This document shows positions 9,054 through 20,270 of a stretch of 64,000 bases of DNA, one piece after another (positions within the stretch are counted from its first letter, which is position 1; every line of letters begins with the position of its first letter). Position numbers and translations under genes: made by a program. The DNA comes from Dryocosmus kuriphilus (taxonomy: Eukaryota; Arthropoda; Insecta; Hymenoptera; Cynipidae), in contig CM076191.1 of NCBI GenBank assembly GCA_038277395.1, positions 27,600,583 through 27,664,582 of the forward strand, written 5' to 3'. The notes below the pieces were generated by a model. That model saw only the letters and a list, made by a program, of their open reading frames with translations. It searched no databases and was not told the DNA's origin.

Positions 9054-9696
9054 AAAGAATTATCCACGTCGGCGCGTGCAAGTGCGCGGTATAGATGAGA
9101 CTTGGCAGGCAGATTTCGTTGAAATGCTACCCTGTGCCCACGAGAATAATGGTTACAAGTATTTACTTAGCGTAATAGATATTTTCTCCAAGTACGCCTG
9201 GGCTGTCCCTGTTAAAAGCAAGAGTGGATCAGATGTCACTTCAGCAATGGAATCTGTACTGGTGCAGGTTCGTACACCAAAAAACTTACACACTGACAAA
9301 GGCAAAGAATTTTATAATTCGCAGTTTTATAATCTTATGTAGCAATACAGGATTAATCTGTACTCAACGCACAGTAATCTAAAGGCTTCAATCAATGAAC
9401 GATTTAATCGTACGCTCAAGAACAAGATTTGGCCACAATTTAGCTTGAGAGGCAACTACAAGTGGATAGACATTTTACCTGCTCTCATCTCCAAGTACAA
9501 CAATGCAAAACATCGATCAATCGGTATGAAGCCCAGAGATATCACTGCAGAAGATGAAAAGGAACTCTTGCAACGCTTTAAGAAACTGCGAAGTGTACCC
9601 AGAAGGAAGAGAGCAAAGTTCAAAGTTGGTGATAGGGTTCAAGTCAGCAAGCACAAGCATATCTTTGAGAAAGAATACACTTCAAACTGGATAACA
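9004..9696 (+). pseudogene. INT: Polinton integrase, truncated copy 1
   Basis: A retroviral-type integrase core with D37 (WQADFVEM), D98 (LHTDKGKEF) and E132 (KASINERFNRTLK), and the typical SKYAWAVPVK strand. An in-frame TAG at 9340-9342 lies between the second aspartate and the glutamate. The gene is cut at 9696, where the frame runs into minisatellite and ends two codons later. The C-terminal chromodomain seen in copy 2 is absent. Confidence 0.92.
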
Positions 9697-12600
9697 TTAC
9701 TTTAACATTACATTAACATTAATTTAAATTTAGTTTAACCTTACTTTAACATTACTTTAAACATACTTTAACATTAGTTTAACCTTACTTGATGAGGAGG
9801 AGGAGGATGAGTTTTAACATTACTTTAATATCACATTAACATTAATTTAACATTAGTTTAACATTACTTGAGCGTTAGTTTAACATTACTTCAACATTAC
9901 TTTAACTATACTTTGACGTTAGTTTAGCATTTGTTTAAAGTTAGTTTAACGTTAGTTTAACATTACATTAACGTTAGTTTAACATTAGTTTAACGATACT
10001 TTAATGTTAGTTGAACGCTACTTTGATGTTAGTTTAACGTTAATTTAACGTTAGTTTAACGTCACTTTAACATTACTTGAGTTGGAGGAGGAGGGGGAGG
10101 TTTAGCATTACTTTAGCATTAAATTAACATTACTTTAACATTAGTTTATCATTACTTTAACATTACTTTAACTTTACTTTAACGTTAGTTTAACATTACT
10201 TGAGGAGGAGGATTACTTTAACATTAGCTTAATATTACATTAACACTACTTTAACTATACTTTAAACATTACCTCAACATTACTTGAGTAGCAGGAGGAG
10301 GATAAGGAGGAGATTTGGATGAGAAGGAGGAGGGGCTGGAGAAGGAGAGTAGTATCATTATGTGTCTGAAATAAGTAGGTACTGAAATGTGTTGAATTCA
10401 GTTATCATTACACACCATAAATCATATGCTAGATGTTTCAAGAGATGTGATGAGTAGGAGGAGTATGGGGAGGATGATCATTGCTCAAGAGTTTATTCAA
10501 GACTCGATAATTTGAAAGACATGAAAAATAATCTTGCTTAGCAAAGGATAATGTGTACGAGGCACGTCCAGAAAGTAATGTGTACTGGTACTCTCACAGC
10601 TGTAGGGATTACTTTTTCAACATGTTGGCAACACTGCCGCGTAGCCTGACGCCTCTCCTTCGAAACGAGACCATTCCGAGATTATTTAGTGTGTTGAAAA
10701 TTCTTGACGCAGTAGCATCTTTCGCGAAAAATGTCGATCGTATCTCCCGCCGAGTGCGAAATTCGCGCCGTCATACGCTACCTCGTTGTGAAGGGAAAAG
10801 CTCCAGTTGAGATTTATAATAAGGTGAAAATTGTTTACGGTAATGGAGCTATGAATCGTACGAGTGTGTATAACTGGTGTCGCGAATTTAAAAATGGCGG
10901 TACTTCCGTGCATGACGATCAGAGGAGCGGAAGTCCTTCAATTGTGACTGACGAACTTGTGGAAAAAATCGAGCTTTCACCAAATTAACAAGTTACCTTG
11001 TTTCAACTCTAAAAAAGTCCCTAAAATTTGAAAATCACAATTTGTGCGATCGAATCATACCATTCTCCCTGTTTCAGCTCTAAAATGTTCCCTGAAATTT
11101 CAAAAATTACAATTTGTGCAATCAAAACATACCATTCTCCCTGTTCCAGCTCGAAAAAAAAAAACGTTCCCTGAAATTTCAAAAATTATAATTTGTGCAA
11201 TCAAAACATACCATTCTCCCTGTTCCAGCTCTAAAAACGTCCCCTCAAATTATTTCCCCCTTACAGCTAATAAAAACTGAGGACAAGGCGGGTAAGGACT
11301 ATGAGCTTGCGCATGGTATGTTTTTATTGGACAAATTGTAATTTTGAAATTTCAGGGAATCTTTTTAGAGCTGGAACAGGGAGAATGGTATTATTCGAAT
11401 GCACGAATTGTGATATTCAAATATTAGGGACTTTTTTAAAGTTGGAACAAGGTAACTTGTTAATTTGGTGAAAGCCTCTCTCATCATCATCATACACATG
11501 ATCCTTTGCTATGCAAGATTATTTCTCATGTCTTCCAAATTATCGAGTCTTGAATGAACTGTTCAGCAATGATCATTCTCCCCATACTCCTCCTACTCAT
11601 AACATCTCTTGAAACATCTAACATATGATTTATGGTGTGTAATAATAACTGTATACAACATATTTCAGTAACTACTTGTTTCAGCTGCATAGTGATTCTC
11701 CTCTCCCCTCCTTTTCCTCCTTCTTCTCTTCCTCCTCCTCCTCCTCCTCCTCCTCCTCCTCCTCCTCCTCCTCCTCAAGTAGTCTTAAACCAACGTTAAG
11801 GTGTAGTTAAAGTAATGTTAAGTTAATGTTAAACTAATGTTAAAGTAAAGTCAATGAGATGATAAAGTAATGTTAAACCTCATCCTCCTCCTCATGTAAT
11901 GTTAATCTAACGTTAAATTATAGTTAAAGTCATGTTAAAGAAATGTTGAACTAATGTTAAAGTAATGTTAATGTAACGTTAAATTAATGATAAATCTTCT
12001 CCTCCTCCTCCTCTTCCTCGTCAAATAATGTTAAACTAACGTTAAAGTATAGTTAAAGTAATGTTAAAGTAAAGTTAAAATAATGATAAAACAATGTTAA
12101 CGTAAAGTTGCAGTAATTTTAAAACCTTCTCCTCCCTCTCCTCCTCCTCCCCTCCTCCTCAAGTAATGTTAAAGTAACGTTAAATTAATGTTAAAGTAAC
12201 GTTAAATTAACGTTAAAGTAACTCTAAACTAACATTAAAGTAACGTTAACTAACGTTGAACTGACGTTAAAGTAACGTTAAACTGACGTTAATGGAATGC
12301 TAAACTAACGTTCAACTAACGTTAAAATAATGCTAAACTAACGTTAAAGTATAGTTAATGTAATGTTAAACTTATGTTAAAGTAATGTTAATATAACGTT
12401 AAAGTAATTTTAATGTAATGTTAAAGTAATTTTAAACCTCCTCCTTCTCCTCCTCCTCCTCCAGCTCCTCCTCCTCAAATAATGTGAAAATAATGCTAAA
12501 GTAATGTTAAAGCAATGTTAAATTAATGTTAAACTAATATTGAAGTAATGTTAACGTAATGTTAAAGTAATATTAAACCTCCTCCTAGTCCTCATCCTCC

Positions 12601-12720
12601 TCCTCCTCAAGTAATATTAAACTAATGATTAAATACCGTTAAAGTAATGTTAAATTAATGCTAAAACAATGTTAATGTAATGTTAAAGTGATGTTGAACC
12701 TCCTCCTCCTCCTCCTCGGC
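9697..12720. repeat. 3-kb palindrome of TTTAACATTAC-type minisatellite
   Basis: The left arm (9697 to about 11225) is built of 11-12-bp units such as TTTAACATTAC/TTTAACGTTAG with blocks of GGAGGA. The right arm (about 11230-12720) is the reverse complement, with GTTAAAGTAATG units and CCTCCT blocks. Single-copy landmarks confirm the symmetry: CACCAAATTAACAAG at 10979 against CTTGTTAATTTGGTG at about 11457, and the ACACACCATAAATCATATG block at 10410 against its complement near 11628. The centre is near 11225. The unit resembles the shorter minisatellite behind integrase in copy 2 (32180-32320). I see no host or viral gene in it apart from the mariner piece. Confidence 0.85.
10558..10977 (+). 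mobile_element. Mariner fragment in the left palindrome arm
   Basis: It begins CGAGGCACGTCCAGAAAGTAA next to a TA dinucleotide, resembling a mariner terminus. From 10731 it encodes about 80 residues of a mariner-type paired helix-turn-helix domain (ECEIRAVIRYLVVKGKAP, TSVYNWCREFKNGG, RSGSPSIV). The DD34D catalytic domain and right terminus are missing. The right arm of the palindrome has no such insertion at the matching place (about 11478-11500), so the piece entered one arm after the palindrome formed, or was lost from the other. Confidence 0.8.
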
Positions 12721-12948
12721 TAATATAAACAAGTTTTGAGAAAGCTGATGCATCCAGATTGGACAACAGAATTATTTATACTAAAATCAAATAAGAAATA
12801 TTGAATAAGTTACTTAGAAGCAATTTCAAAAGTCAAACATTTCGATATTTATCAGTCGGAAGGTAGTGGGGGTAATATCGAGGGGTGGGGGGTTGACAAA
12901 TGAGTATAAAAAAGCGGCCTCTGGCTGATAAAATCAGTTCCCCTCAAG

Positions 12949-13400
12949 ATGGAGTTCATCGTAGACATCCAAGACTTCAAGCGATCCTACAATGACTTTG
13001 TGTTCGAGAAGTTGGCCATACTACCTCTCCAGGAAGATGATCAACCATTATTCTTTCTCTTCGAATCACCCTGCAGTTGGAATTCACTACCAGAAAGACA
13101 TAAGAGTGAAAATCTATGGCTTATGTACAATTACCATGGAATTGAGTGAAATGCTGGAGATACACCCTGTGAAGAAGTTAGAACTATACTTAAGGAAACG
13201 TTAGCAGGTGCTTGCACAATCTATGTATGTTAAAGGTCTACAGAAGAAAAGATGGCTTGAAAAGCTTATCATCAATATTTAAGATTTGGATGAATTGGAC
13301 TGCCCTTCATTGAAGAAAATGAACCAGGAATCTGCCAGTTCATGTAGTCATCACACTTTTCATACGATTATTGTGCAGTACAGCATGTGATGTTCCTCAA
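12949..13400 (+). pseudogene. Homologue of the 125-aa Polinton protein, element B
   Basis: Starts MEFIVDIQDFKRS 38 bp after a TATAAAA box (12905-12911). It shares LFESPC.W..LP and KSENLWL with 3030-3407. A TGA at 13147-13149 interrupts the frame soon after the NYHGIE block. The following bases still encode family-like residues (a YVKGLQKKRWLEKLI block from about 13225 and a CPSLKK block near 13303) across several frames and stops. It retains the central region deleted from element A. Confidence 0.7.
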
Positions 13401-13792
13401 AACCTGGATTCTAAATTATTCACATCAGCCTACACTTAACTATACTCCAAATAATGTAGATGAAGTAGATACTAATAATAATATTATGATAATTTAGACT
13501 GTATTTTATACAAATTTGTTTAAGATTTTATGAATAAATGTTATTTTAATGGAATAAATATGAGAAGTTTATGTCTAAAATAGCTCTCCTATTAATTAAT
13601 TATTTTAAGTAATTAATTAAAATTAATCACTTTTAAATAATAATATTAAATTAGTTTTAACCCTTTAAAAGTAGGGTCTGCGGAGCAATTTCTTCATTCT
13701 AGCATCTCCGAAGTCTGCGTATTCATCACCAGCATCTTCAACGCTTCACCATCAGAACCTTGTAACAAGTATTCCTCTCCAAGAGCAGCAAA

Positions 13793-14102
13793 ATGGATCT
13801 GGCGCAACTTAATTCGATTGGTCGTATGGAGAGCTTCCTACCCACGAAGCCGATGTGTGAGTTGACTCTTAATCAGACTTATGCTATGACGAACGTCTGC
13901 AGAGTCCAGACGAAATATGGTGCCAGGATAGTAGTAGAATTGGAGAAGAGTTTCACCGTATTTCTACCAGGAAGACTCTTGAAGGTTTTCGTTGGAGGCA
14001 CTACGATGTTGGAAAAGATGCAAGAAGCCGCCGTCTCGAAGAAGCTGCTAATGAACTAGCTAGGTGGAGCTTATAACAATGTTGGGTTCAATTATTTAAC
14101 AT
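13793..14102 (+). pseudogene. Homologue of the 105-aa Polinton protein, element B
   Basis: Starts MDLAQLNSIGRMESFLP and aligns with 1675-1992 along its length (KYGARIVVELEKSFTVFLPGR). TAG at 14057-14059 ends the frame at 88 residues. The same frame continues with a GG(A/K)YN-like block to TAA near 14102, where the element A protein ends, so a single nonsense change is likely. It points towards the 20264 terminus. Confidence 0.72.
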
Positions 14103-14609
14103 AATAATAAATAAATTTGTGAAGGAAATAATACAGGAATTCTTATTTCGTGTTAGAATAGATTAATTTTAATTCATCTTTAAATATGTACAAAATCATA
14201 AATATTACCTGGGGTGTGGCTTCTCCCACTTAGAGGAGGACCTTAAGTGGGAGTGCACAGACTCTAGTGGCACTGTTTGCTGATAAGATAAAGCGCGCGA
14301 ATATTCAAAATGGGAATATAAGAAAATGTATTTTAAGAGGATTTATTGATTAACTAAATTAAAATAAAGTGGAGAGGGGTGGAAAGAATTACCAATTTTA
14401 TTATTAAGAAATATAGGAATCATCATTGGATAAAATCAAAATAGTAACAATGCATTGAAATTTACAAAACATATCTAGAATTTAGGGGCTTTTATCAGTC
14501 TTTAACATTTAATAAAGCCGAGGGAATCATAAGATTGAGGCTCGGGATCAGTAAGTTAGAACCCTCAAGTATCGGCCGAGGTCATATTTGATTTATTTGA
14601 TTTATTGTA

Positions 14610-15570
14610 TTTATTTTATTTATTTTATTTATAATAAAGTGATAATAAGGAGAAAATATTCCACTCACACCCAAGCAATTAACGTCCAAGCAAATTCCAA
14701 TCAAGTTTTTCATAAACAAGAAATTACGGAAGATTTGGACAAACATATAAAGGTAACTAACCAAAGAAAGAAGAAAGAAATGAGAAAGCGACCTCCAAAA
14801 TACCTTCTTTCTCAATTTCTTTTTTTATGAAAATTTAACATTTTAAAGGAGGTTTAAGGTATAAAGAATGAAATCAAACAAAAATGAAAATAAAAATAAA
14901 AAATTCTTTCGTCTTTCTTTGCCTAACTTTCCCACCACCAAAAACCCACCACCATCTAACTTTCCCACCACCAAAAAACCAACCACCAAAAAATAAGAAA
15001 AAAAAAATAAAAAAAATAAATAGAAAAGCAGTCAACGTTTCGGTACTCCTCCAGCACCCTTCTAAAGACTGAAAAAGAAAATGAGATAAAAGTTAGTTTA
15101 ATTTCACCCATGGCGATCAGCGGAACTCGAGTCTGATAACTGATACTCCTCCGGTCGCCAAGGACAAACTGAAAACTCAGGTATATAAAATCAAACCTAG
15201 CAGAAACATTAAATGACTATTACCTATCTAAGGCAAAACAAATAATAAAGGGATAATAAGGAGAAAATATTCCACTCACACCCAAGTAATTTATGTCCAA
15301 GCAAATTCGGAACAAAATTTTTCATAAAGAAAAAATTGAGGAAGATTTGGACAAACATATAAAGGTAACTAAGCGAAGAAAGAGGAAAGAAATGAGAAAG
15401 CGACCTCCAAAACCCCTTCTTTTTCAATTTCTTTTTTTTATAAAAATTTAACATTTTAAAAGAAGTTTAAGGTATAAAGAATGGAATGAAACAAAAATTA
15501 AAATAAAAATTAAAAATTCTTTCGTCTTTCTTTGTTTAACTTTCCCACCATCAAAAAACCCACCACCATT
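14610..15570 (+). repeat. Duplicated ~350-bp units in the LINE 5' region
   Basis: 14635-14965 and 15245-15575 are about 90 percent alike at an offset of about 605 bp (shared ATTCCACTCACACCCAAG and ATTTGGACAAACATATAAAG). Each ends in ACTTTCCCACCACCAAAAA-type sequence. They are separated by about 220 bp containing GATACTCCTCCGGTCGCCAA. Tandem 5' units are typical of LINE promoters. Confidence 0.7.
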
Positions 15571-15808
15571 TATTTCATTTATTTTATTTATTTTAATTAT
15601 TTTAATCATTTAATTTATTTAATTAATTAAATTTATTTTATTCATTTTATTTGAAGTTCGGCTCTGACCTCGGTAGCGTTCAGACGTGTTTGAGGTTCGC
15701 TCCAAAGAGCCTTGTCTGTGTGAGTGCGATAGTCTACAAAGTTCCGATTAAATACGGGAATCTTTAGATTTACAAACTCGATGAAGCGAAGAGTTAAAGT
15801 CATTCAGA

Positions 15809-16423
15809 ATGACAACCAAGGAGAACCTCAAAAATTTGATTCTAGCGATGCAAGAGGATGTAAAGTTTACTAAAACAAATTTTAACCAAATGACACAAGA
15901 TATCAAAATCTGGAAGAGCTCAGATGCAAAAATCCTTGAAGAACTGCAGGTATACAAAACAAAATGCCTTAATTTGGAAGAAAAGAATAAATCATTTGAG
16001 AAGAAAATATCTACTTTATCAAATAGACTTAAAAATTTCATTAATAGAGAACAAGGCAAAAACATCATACTATAATAACGTTGAAGACATCCCAAGTAAC
16101 AACAAGAATCTTTTTGAGTCAGTTCAAAAAATCTTTACCGAAGCAAACATAAAAATAGTCGATGAAAACTTCCAGAAAATCATAAGACTTGGAAGAATTG
16201 AAGGTTCTCGGCCAATTCTGATAACGTTTTCCAACCCACGATGTAAGGATCAAATCTTCAAAAGCGCTTATAAACTGCGTTCTTTCAATATCTCTGTATC
16301 AAATGATTATTCTCGTGAACAGAGAGAAATTCGTAAAAATCTTAGGGAGTGTCAACAAAAGCTGGAACAACAGGGAAAAGACTCATCTATTAGAGGAACA
16401 CGAATTCGCATAGGAGTATTATG
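15809..16423 (+). pseudogene. LINE ORF1 (coiled-coil RNA-binding-type), frameshifted
   Basis: The first 80 residues (15809 onward) form a heptad-rich helix (KNLILAMQEDVKFTK, KCLNLEEKNKSFEKKISTLS). The rest is in another frame from about 16050 and resembles the LINE ORF1 RRM/CTD region (a KIIRLGRIEGSRPILITFSN block). The frameshift lies near 16035-16060. The product would package LINE RNA; this copy cannot make a full one. Confidence 0.65.
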
Positions 16424-16443
16424 ATCTGAATTCCATCCTAAAA

Positions 16444-19400
16444 TTGTTTAAGGATAAACAATTAACTGAAAAGACAATGATAAAAATAGGAGAGGACGGC
16501 TATCAGTCGGATGGTGGAGATTCTATTACATCGATAAGTTCAACAGCTAGTCGTAAGAGAGGTCATCCTCCAAAGTCATCAATAATCAAGAAACTCAAAC
16601 ACTCACAAACAGACGGCACAATTGATTGTTTTTTTACAAAAGGACATAGAAGAAAATACGACCTTAAACCCAAGAACATAAAAGGAATAGAAAAGCGGAT
16701 ATTCCTCCGGATCATATTTTGGAATGTCAGGGAAATTAGAAATTTGAAAGGTATCTAAAACCACACCACAGCAGATGGTATCATTTGTGTTAGTGAAACG
16801 TGGCTCACGAGTCCCCCTTACGTCATTTCATCTCATCGAGACTTCTACTGCCAAACTGTGTATTGTCTAGCTACGAGAAAGTCAACAAAAGAAAGAGCGA
16901 AGGGAGGTCTCGCAATCATCAATAACGTAAATAAATACAAAATGGAAACAATTTGTGTATCGGAAGAATCTATTTTTGTACAAATCAGAGGTAACGCTTT
17001 TAATGTGGCTCAATTTACTTTAGTCCGAATTCTGATATTGTTAAATCTTTAAATGATCTAGAAGAAAAAATCTTTGACATTTCCTTGTAGTTTCCTGATT
17101 ATGCTATAATTGTTGGAGGTGACATTAATGGATGGGTAGGTGAATTGAACCAATTAGAGGAAGGTTTCTTAGGCGAAAATATCGATTTATTTAACGAACG
17201 AGTAATTCTGAATGGAGAACAAAATAAGAGAGGTCAAAGAGTGATTAATTTTTTTGAAGAAAATGGTTTTTATGTTCTCAATGGGAGGTCTAAAGGTGAC
17301 CGTTCGGCCCAATACACTTTCGTAAGCGGGGAGAGCTCATCTATCATAGATCTAGCCTGGTCTAATTCTTTGGGCACCCAATTAATTCAAGATTTTCATG
17401 CTTTACAAGTACCAACTCGTTCCGATCACTTCCCAATAGTAATAACTTTATTAACTGGAAATAACTGTATTAGTAAAGCAGAAAATTCTTATTATAAGTG
17501 GAATGAGAGAAAATTCAATTTCCCCCAAATGTTGACTCGGCGGGATTAACAGTAGATGAGCTTTCAAATAATTTGTTGCTATCTATTAAAGAGACAGCGA
17601 AAAAGTTAAATCTGATTATAACTCCAAGTAAAAAGCTAGGTTATTCGAAACCATGGTATGAAATAGAATGTAAAAAAAGTAAGGAGGATATCAAATGTTT
17701 ACTCAAAAAATGCAAGCAGGAGAATTTTCACCCAGACTGTCTTAAAATCTATGAAAAAAAGAAAAAGAATCATGGGAATTTGCTGCATTCCAAGAGGGAG
17801 GCATATAAGAAGGCTTTGTTGGACTCCTTGGCAATGGCTAAGGACTCTAAACAATTTTGGAAAATAATTAATAGTTACAATTTTAGGTCTTCAAATAAGG
17901 AATTCATAGACTCAGATAAGTGGGAGGAATATTTTAGATCTGTCTATCCTCCTCGGGACCCTATTATCTACTCACCAACGATCAATTTTAATAGAAACCC
18001 CTATCTCGATTGTCCAATTACTTTAGAAGAAACTCTTCTGAGTTTGGAAAAGTGTAAATACGGTACGGCTCCCGGTCCAGATGGAATTGGATATGAACTT
18101 TTCAAGAAACTGCCTGGTAATTTGATTATATATTTAAATTCCTTGAGGAGGAGAAGGTCCCCAAATCGTGGTCACAAACTCATGTTAAGATGCTATATAG
18201 AAAAGGGGAAGTATCTGACCCTTCAAATTACAGACCTATCGCATTAATAAAGTGTATTACGAAAATATTCACGCAGATACTTTCCAAAAGACAGAATGAC
18301 TGGGATGAAGATATGAATCTTCTTCTAGAGTGGCAGGCGAGTTTTAGAAAAAAGAGAGGCTGTATGGACCATGTTTTTACCCTAAACTCGATAATTCAAA
18401 ATAAACTTGATTCTTTCAAAGGAAAATTATTTGTACTTTTTGTAGACTTTAGAGGAGATTTTCCCTCTCTAAACCACAAACTTTTATGGCACAAAATAGT
18501 ATCTAAAAGTTGCGGCTCCAAGTTGACGAGACTGATTGTAGATTTTTATTTCAAGGCTAGTGTTACAGTGAAGTCTAAATCAGGCACGACCAAAGCAGTG
18601 GATATCACAAAGGGTATTTTGCAAGGGGAGGTATTGAGTCCAACTTATTTCACTGTATTTATTGCTGATCTAGAGAAGTTCCTAAAGTCTAAGGGTATTA
18701 GGGGAGTATCAACAGATTATTCAACCGAAATTTTACTCTTGGCTTACGCTGATGACTTGGCCCTTCTCGCTGACTCCCTCGTAGGAATGCGGGAAATTCT
18801 TAAATGGTTACTTTCATACTGTCAACTGAATGATTTAGAATTAAACATAGATAAAACTAAAGTTGTAATATTTAGGAAAGGAGGACACGGGCATAACAAG
18901 AATTACCCACCATTTATGTATGGAAAATCTAGAGTTGGGATAGCCCAAAGCTATGATTATTTGGGTACACCATTTAACCAATCAGCCACTCTTGTAAACG
19001 CAAAAAAATTGTCTATTAATAAATCCAAGATAGCTATAAATTCTACAATAGCTCTAATATTTAGACTAAAACTCGATTCTTGGAACCCCATTGTACGACT
19101 CTTCCAAAGTATGGTTTCAAACGTTTTATTGTACAGGTATAGTGCGCATGTATGGAGCCTGAGATACCTTGACGCAATTGAAAAAACTCAAACAAATTTT
19201 TAGAAAAGAATGCTCCATGTTCCAAAGAACACAGCGGGATACGCAATTAGGCTTGAAATAGGTGCGGCACAATAATCTGTACATGTCTTTAGTTTAGTTC
19301 TAAACTGGCTAGAGAAAGTCCTGGAAATGTCTGAGGATCGTTATCCAAAAAAATGTTATCTATGTTTAAGAACTTTGGAAAAACTGGAACACAACAGGAA

Positions 19401-19950
19401 AAGATTTAACTGGGCTACTCAGGTTAGAAATATTTTTGAGAAGATCGGGAAGGGGGACGAATGTGACTGTCTCTTTCTATCTAGTTTAAAGGAAAATAAA
19501 ATATCTTGGGTTGGAGCTTATGATAGCAAACTCCATCAAATGGATCTACAGGGAGCCCGTTCATCGTCTTCACTTCAACTTTACTCACATATAACTCTAA
19601 GAGGCGGTCCACAAGGCTAATTTACCTTAAGGATACCTATCAAATTCATAAGAATTATAGCACAATTAAGGTTAATAAATAGGTTTCGACCTAGAATTAT
19701 AATTAAAACAGAAATTTTCAGGATGGATGTGAATGATGGGATTTGTGACAGATGTTACCAGGATTTAAGTCATAGCGAATATGTATATCACCTTTTAGTG
19801 GAATGTCAAAGTTTTGCAAACGAAAAAAATTTTTGCATAAGTAAGGAAACAAATACTCTTGAGATAAGAAATGCGTGGCTTGATATTTTAAATAACACAA
19901 ATATTAATTCAATTAAAAGAATAGTTGTTTTCCTTAATTATATTTTATAG
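16444..19950 (+). pseudogene. LINE ORF2: AP endonuclease and reverse transcriptase, broken
   Basis: Endonuclease blocks: ICVSETWL (about 16785), VGGDINGW (17116), RSDHFPIV (17420). Reverse transcriptase blocks: GPDGIGYELFKK (18074), SNYRPIALIKC (18225), FVDFRGDFPSLNH (motif A, 18440) and AYADDLALLAD (motif C, 18743). A C-x2-C...H-x4-C knuckle (ICDRC...YHLLVEC, 19741-19806) lies at the end. Interruptions include TAA at 16756, TAG near 17088, and frameshifts near 17030-17140, 17550 and 18180, with a stop at 19201. The enzyme would nick DNA and copy LINE RNA at the target; this copy is dead. Confidence 0.85.
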
Positions 19951-20094
19951 TAAGAGGTCAACTAGATTGTAAATTGGTGAATTTAGAATTTTAATTAATT
20001 TAGATTTAAGAGGGTCGTACTTTCTTGCATGAATCGGTTCATTCTTGAACAAATAAAGACTACTCATTTTATTTATTTTATTAAAAATTTTTTT

Positions 20095-20264
20095 ATTTGG
20101 CTCCATCTGCTGATCATTTGGAATCCGCATTACCAACAGTACATATGGCGCCATATAGCGGTGGGGGTTGGAAGTATGTAGCATTACCGACTAAGGGTAA
20201 TTTAGCATGGAACAGAACCTTACTCGGATGGTAAGTGGCCTGGAAACCCCCTAGCTATACTACT
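20095..20264 (-). repeat. Terminal inverted repeat of Polinton B
   Basis: Shares TGGCGCCAT, ACCGACTAAGGGTAAT and the terminal TAGCTATACTACT with the element A right end (39016-39174). The six bases after it, ATCATT, would be one copy of the target duplication; the partner is not found in the window. Confidence 0.75.
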
Positions 20265-20270
20265 ATCATT

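Larger units (their letters stand above)
1..9696. repeat. Near-identical direct repeat, copy 1 (partner 22239-31936)
   Basis: This block aligns base for base with 22239-31936. By eye I found only about six differences: a T6/T5 run near 62, a 5-base insertion in copy 2 near 22857, A-run length changes near 1318 and 2745, A3355/G25595 and G5328/T27568. It contains the end of a GR pseudogene and the left 9.1 kb of a Polinton, including identical premature stops. The left end is cut by the window, so the true start is unknown. The right end falls inside the integrase reading frame after 9696, where copy 2 continues with integrase but copy 1 continues with minisatellite. A recent segmental duplication and an assembly or haplotype redundancy are both possible. 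Confidence 0.95.
566..9696 (+). mobile_element. Polinton/Maverick element A1, left 9.1 kb, truncated
   Basis: The element starts at the terminal AGTAGAATAGCT and carries the capsid, protease, PLA2, ATPase and integrase genes described below. It is cut at 9696 inside integrase and lacks polymerase B and the right terminus. Polintons are virus-like, self-synthesising DNA elements defined by 6-bp target duplications, AG...CT termini, protein-primed polymerase and retroviral-type integrase. All the large genes here carry stops or frameshifts, so this is a relic. Confidence 0.93.
14215..20092 (+). mobile_element. APE-type non-LTR retrotransposon (LINE), degraded
   Basis: Contains, in order, a repeated non-coding 5' region (to about 15790), a coiled-coil ORF1 (15809-16423), and an ORF2 with endonuclease, reverse transcriptase and C-terminal zinc-knuckle-like cysteines (16444-19950). 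A TTTTATTTATTTTATTAAAA-type tail lies near 20060. It lies inside Polinton B: Polinton genes are on the left and the Polinton terminus on the right. The exact ends are estimated by eye. Clade is unclear, somewhere in the Jockey/CR1/I range. Confidence 0.85.
12721..20264 (-). mobile_element. Second Polinton (B), inverted and truncated, with LINE insertion
   Basis: Two plus-strand genes (12949, 13793) are homologues of the first two genes of element A but in opposite order and orientation. A terminus ending CTAGCTATACTACT at 20264 mirrors the element A ends. Read from 20264 leftwards the order is terminus, 105-aa-type gene, 125-aa-type gene, as at the left end of element A. About 5.9 kb of LINE splits it. 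The other end of the element is lost in the palindrome. Confidence 0.75.

Noticed and set aside
3511..9342. Reassigned stop codons (alternative code or suppressor tRNA) rescuing Polinton genes
   Set aside because: All three stop codons occur, together with frameshifts and deletions, and the tRNA-Trp-like fragments with UCA are incomplete.
566..9696. Copy 1 Polinton as an independent insertion
   Set aside because: Same host flank, same target duplication and same internal lesions as the element at 22803.
11700..12720. CRISPR-like array
   Set aside because: The spacing is a short minisatellite with irregular CCTCCT blocks, with no unique spacers and no cas genes, and the DNA is eukaryotic.
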